This document shows, one piece after another, positions 60,102 through 64,000 of a stretch of 64,000 nt of DNA (positions are counted from its first letter, which is position 1; every line of letters begins with the position of its first letter). The DNA comes from Loxodes magnus. Its lineage: Eukaryota > Ciliophora > Karyorelictea > Loxodida > Loxodidae. Under the pieces are notes generated by a model, which saw only the letters and a list, made by a program, of their open reading frames with translations, was not told where the DNA came from and did no database searches. A program made the position numbers and the translations under genes. Location: positions 434,001 to 498,000 of the forward strand of contig CAMPDV010000119.1 in the NCBI GenBank assembly GCA_946699065.1. The letters run 5' to 3'.

Positions 60102-62060
60102 ACTGATTGATGCTATTTATAAACTGAAGGATTTATAAATTTAATTTAAATAACTAAATAAAAAGAAATCTTATAATAACTAGTTACACTTAGATTAAAA
60201 AACATAACAGATTATAATTGCAAGATACTATTACATACTCTCTGTTTAGATCACCATGACACTTTATCAAGTAAGTAATATACAAATCGAAATTAGCAGA
60301 TTATGGAAATTTCATACCGATACTAAATAATCTTATTCTAACTAAATTAAATAGTATATTTTGCTTATTACTTAAAGTTATAGTGCATATATTTTAATTT
60401 GTAAGGCCAAACACTAATTTAAAACTTTGCTTTGAGCAAAACTACAAACTATTTTATACTTTGTAATACTCAAAATAAGCAGTCTAAGTTAAATAATATA
60501 AACAATAGCTTAATTTATTATTTTAGTAGCAATAGCAATAAAGGTAGAAATAGTATTATAAGTTAATAAGAGTTTATAATAATTCATAATTAAAATGTAA
60601 ATAAAATTAATTAATTAATTATTCTCTCACTATATACTTAACCATCTGGCTCTATTATTATTAACTAAATAATTAGAAAATTACATTCTACAGTATACTT
60701 TATTAATCTCTTTTCATTTACATAGTAACATGTTATTTATAACTTTAAAGAAAATCATATTATTATTAAATTTATTAGATATTTAAAATTATATTTCTTG
60801 AAGTTGTATAATAATTTGATCGTTGAATACTAAGTTGCTAGAAGAGAATAGAAGTTTATTCTTTATTTAAAGAATTAGATATCTTGGATGAGAAAGTATC
60901 TTAATACTTATTTCTGGTTGCATTAATTCAAGAATTTTCCTCATTTTTTTATTCTTATTTTCAAGTAAGTTTTAAAATTAATAAAAATCTGACTAAGTAT
61001 AATTATCATCTTTTTCTCTTTTACTATGCAGTACTTTTGAGTTTATAAATGTCTTGTTCTTATTTTTTACCTTCGTTCTTCGTTCTTTGGTTAAAAAATA
61101 TGATTTAAAATATAAATTAAGAAAGGTCCCATTTAAGTCTATTTAATATCTTTCAACAGTAATACCCTACCTTTCTTTTTATGTGCTTTTTTTTAATTAA
61201 TAATTATTCTTTTTCTAAATTCATTATCATATCAAGTTATATCGTATGTGTATATATTCCTTTTCAATAGAGTCAGAAAGATATATAAGATACTAGACAC
61301 ATAAAACTTAAGCACTGTAAATATAAAAATAGTGAATAAGTTTAGTTATCTAAAGTTTAAATCTCTTACTAAAAATATACATTAGTTTCCTCCATTAAAG
61401 ATTTAATTATATTTAATGAAAATCATGTGGATTTCTATTACCAAAGCATTACATCTATCTCAACTATTTTAAAAGATTATCTTCATAGTTAATAGAATTT
61501 TAATGCTTGTAATATCATAGTAAAATAATTTCTGAATTATTATTTAAACTAGTTACTAAAACAAATTTAAGCACTTTTAAGTGATAATATCATTTTATAA
61601 TATAAATTTATTAGTAAACATTATTTTTTTTCTAAGCTATTTTCCCTTTTTTGTTAGAATCTCTACTAAACTGTCCTCAAGTGTGGCGAGTTTAATCTTT
61701 ATATCAGTCTAACATTTTATATAATTTTATGGTTATTCCACTTATAAAATTCCTTTAAGAAGATTTTTGAAAAATGTAAACTTTAAAAAAATTGTTGAAT
61801 ATAGTATCTTAAAAATGCAGTTAGTAAGCAAAAATAATTGAAATAATTATCAATTTTCATAAATATAAGGACTTTTTTCAAGATGATACATCCAATTAAA
61901 GAAATATAGTTTATCAGAAAAGCAAATTCATGAAGTAATAGGATATAGTCATATTTATAGTAAGTCTTATTAGGTTATATTAATCATATTCACACAATTT
62001 ACTAATGCTTCATTTATTTTAATTTAGTCAATAATCTCTCTAGTTATGAGATTAAATGAA
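60102..62060. other. spacer in unit 2, about 2 kb
   Basis: Diverged counterpart of 46226-48250. Recognisable shared words include atatcttggatgag (60890; unit 1 about 46970) and cttcatttattttaat. No gene was seen. Confidence 0.5.
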
Positions 62061-64000
62061 AACAAGAAATAATTTAAATAATAGTAAGGAAAACTAAAGC
62101 TAATAAAACTATTTTTGCATATTTGGTTTTAGATTCTTCTGTTATTGTATCTTATAAGCAATTTGTATACTTAGTTTTAGGAATTAAGGAAATAAAAAAA
62201 GAGACTAGGGTGAAATTAAAGGTCTTAGAAAGAATAAAAGTTATGAAATATTAAAATTGTTTAAGATCTAGAGTATGAAAGTTAAACAAGTAAATAATAA
62301 TATATATTTGAAAAATAAGCTAAGCTTGTAAATAGAACTAACTGTTTAATTGAGAATAGAAATTAAATAGCCATCTAAATTAAATTTAGCTCATTTAGAA
62401 AACTAAATTTTATAAAATCTATAGACTTAAAGTTAAAGTTAAAAAAGTTGAATGCATCTTATAATATAAAAATTAACAAACATAATGTAATAAGTTTAAG
62501 CAACTAATTAATATTTTAAAAAGAGAATGAAAAATTTAAAAATAAGAACATTTAACTATTGATTAAGATTACTAAAGTATATAAATAGAAACTAAGAACA
62601 ATTTAAAACTAAATAAGCAACATATTGAAAAAGTAAAACTGTATAATTATTCAAATTTAAACTATTTGATCTTATTTCTTTAGTATTATAACTTAAAAAA
62701 CAACATCACGCTTTCAAAGATTTTCATGTTAATGTTGAAATAAAATAGATAAAGTTAAATGGCAGAAAGAAATTTCTACATAGAAAGTCTTTTATTTTAT
62801 ATTAATTCTCTATACTTCATATACTACCAGAATCTTTCTTTTAAAATAAAAAATAATTTAATAAGCTAAAGAAATTAAAAGGTAAAAAGCAGAATTTAAT
62901 CAATTAAATTTAGAGAAATGATAGAATTAATATATTTCAAAATTCAAATTAAAAGCTGTCGATAATTCAATTAGGCTTCTTTCATCGTTTATATTATCAA
63001 AAGAAACTAGAATTCTATATTCAACTTTATTTTCTTAATTTGTTAAGATCCAAAGTTACAAAGAAATTTTACACTAATAATTAAGTATCCAAAGTAATTA
63101 TGTTCTAATAGATTAGATTATATATTAGAAAGAAGGGGATTAGTATATTTTAGATATTCTTAAAATTTAAGTAAAGCTAAAATAATAAAAAACTTAAAAA
63201 ATTTAAGTCTTTAAATCAATTAATAAATTCCAAGTGGCATAAACTTTTTTATATAGATAATACGTTGAAATCACACCTAAACAAATATAAGCTTAATGAA
63301 TATATTTATTCAGTTAGCTATATTACTCTCTGATGCTTAATTTTCTTGTCATTCTATTAAATTATTATTCTATTATTTTATATCGATGACTATTGATTTT
63401 TTATAACCTTTCCACCTTTAGAATATTTGTTAGCTTTACTTACTTAATCAATTGACATAGCTTCTAATCTTTATTTTAAATGTTTAGAATCTTTAGATTT
63501 GAGATACCTATATATTATTCCCTTTAATATAAGCTCAATTTATTATTATTATTTCTAAGTTCATCAGCATATTTAAATATAAAATTTCCTTTATTTATTT
63601 TTTGAATGATAAAACGATTTTAACATCTTACAAGTTATGCTCTCAATTCACCTTAAAACGATTTATTTATAAATAAAATTCCTAAATAAAATTGAGATAA
63701 TTAAAAATTTGATCAAGGGAGACAAACAATTTCACTAAGAAAGAATAAGGAAAAATAATAATTCCATACGACTAGTTCTATCCTCATCTGCTTAAATAAA
63801 TAAATAATGATAATATAAAAGAATGCGATTTTACAATTTTCTTTTAAGATATTTGCAAAACTAATTACTTTTTAATGCTAAAGAATCCTAAGCAAGCTAA
63901 TTAAAACTTAAATATATAAAAGTGGAAGCAAAAGTGAAATAATAAGAATTAGTTTTAGAATATAAAAATCAGAAATAAAGACATTTGAATAAGGAAAATA
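62061..64000. other. unexplained AT-rich tail of the window, about 1.9 kb
   Basis: No coding character, repeat or RNA gene was recognised on either strand. Confidence 0.5.

Larger units (their letters stand above)
48303..62060. repeat. segmental tandem duplication, unit 2 (about 13.8 kb)
   Basis: Colinear with unit 1. Near-identical patches are 48303-49410 (33830-34920), 49974-51900 (36331-38265) and 51907-53180 (39812-41075). The remainder is alignable but diverged (for example 59388-60101 with 45521-46225). Unit 2 lacks about 38266-39810 and about 41076-41440 of unit 1, and holds three insertions that unit 1 does not. The last alignable words are near 62010-62060 (cttcatttattttaat). Confidence 0.82.

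Noticed and set aside
1-64000. Search for tRNA, rRNA, CRISPR arrays and telomeric repeats.
   Set aside because: No T-arm-like GGTTCGAATCC context with cloverleaf potential, no repeat-spacer array and no telomere-type tandem repeat was seen.

Overview
This window is ciliate nuclear DNA, very AT-rich, read with a reassigned genetic code. TAA and TAG stand for glutamine throughout the genes. TGA stands for tryptophan inside genes and is also the only stop codon at gene ends. In-frame TGA falls on expected Trp positions, for example the GLWGRSMG nucleophile elbow of an alpha/beta hydrolase, the FW start of a SAPS-domain protein and the RPGQWAR motif of an Arb2-domain protein. Ambiguous TGA with TAA/TAG as Gln matches the karyorelict code (NCBI table 27, Loxodes-like). 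The karyorelict or Loxodes assignment is inference; the code itself is seen directly. Introns are extremely short: 14-22 nt, GT...AG, each confirmed by the frame it restores.

The left half (1-33.8 kb) is a gene-rich arm of about 18 genes on both strands. In order: a LisH/Lys-rich protein (edge-truncated), a C2-like protein, a PPP4R4-like HEAT protein, a SAPS-domain PP6 regulatory subunit, a RING/B-box/kelch protein, a coiled-coil protein, a small membrane protein, a small twin-CX3C protein, BTF3/NAC-beta, a voltage-sensor/pseudo-cyclase fusion, an EF-hand protein divergent from an alpha/beta hydrolase with a UIM, a cytidylyltransferase-like protein, a secreted protein of five ML lipid-binding domains, a two-exon Cys-containing protein, and a DHHC-type palmitoyltransferase relative with QFHC in place of DHHC. 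Two adjacent genes encode regulators of PP2A-family phosphatases (PP4 and PP6). Several enzyme families appear in forms that have lost catalytic residues.

The right half (33.8-about 62 kb) is two tandem copies of one roughly 14 kb segment. Unit 1 (33830-48302) holds a FAHD1-like hydrolase, a long coiled-coil protein of about 1150 residues, an Arb2/FAM172-like protein and an MGN-starting EF-hand-like protein. In unit 2 (48303-about 62060) the first three are truncated or deleted pseudogenes, while the EF-hand-like paralogue is intact. The similarity is mosaic: patches of 1-2 kb are nearly identical, while the rest is clearly diverged by eye.

Comparing the two units exposes insertions of 0.8-0.9 kb that are present in one unit and absent from the other. 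Each is flanked by direct repeats (a perfect 16 bp pair in the best case), all lie in the same orientation, and each carries a coiled-coil reading frame. These look like small ORF-bearing retroposons, possibly ORF1-only relatives of LINEs, and are the most novel thing I see here. The last 2 kb has no recognisable feature. No tRNA, rRNA or CRISPR was found.
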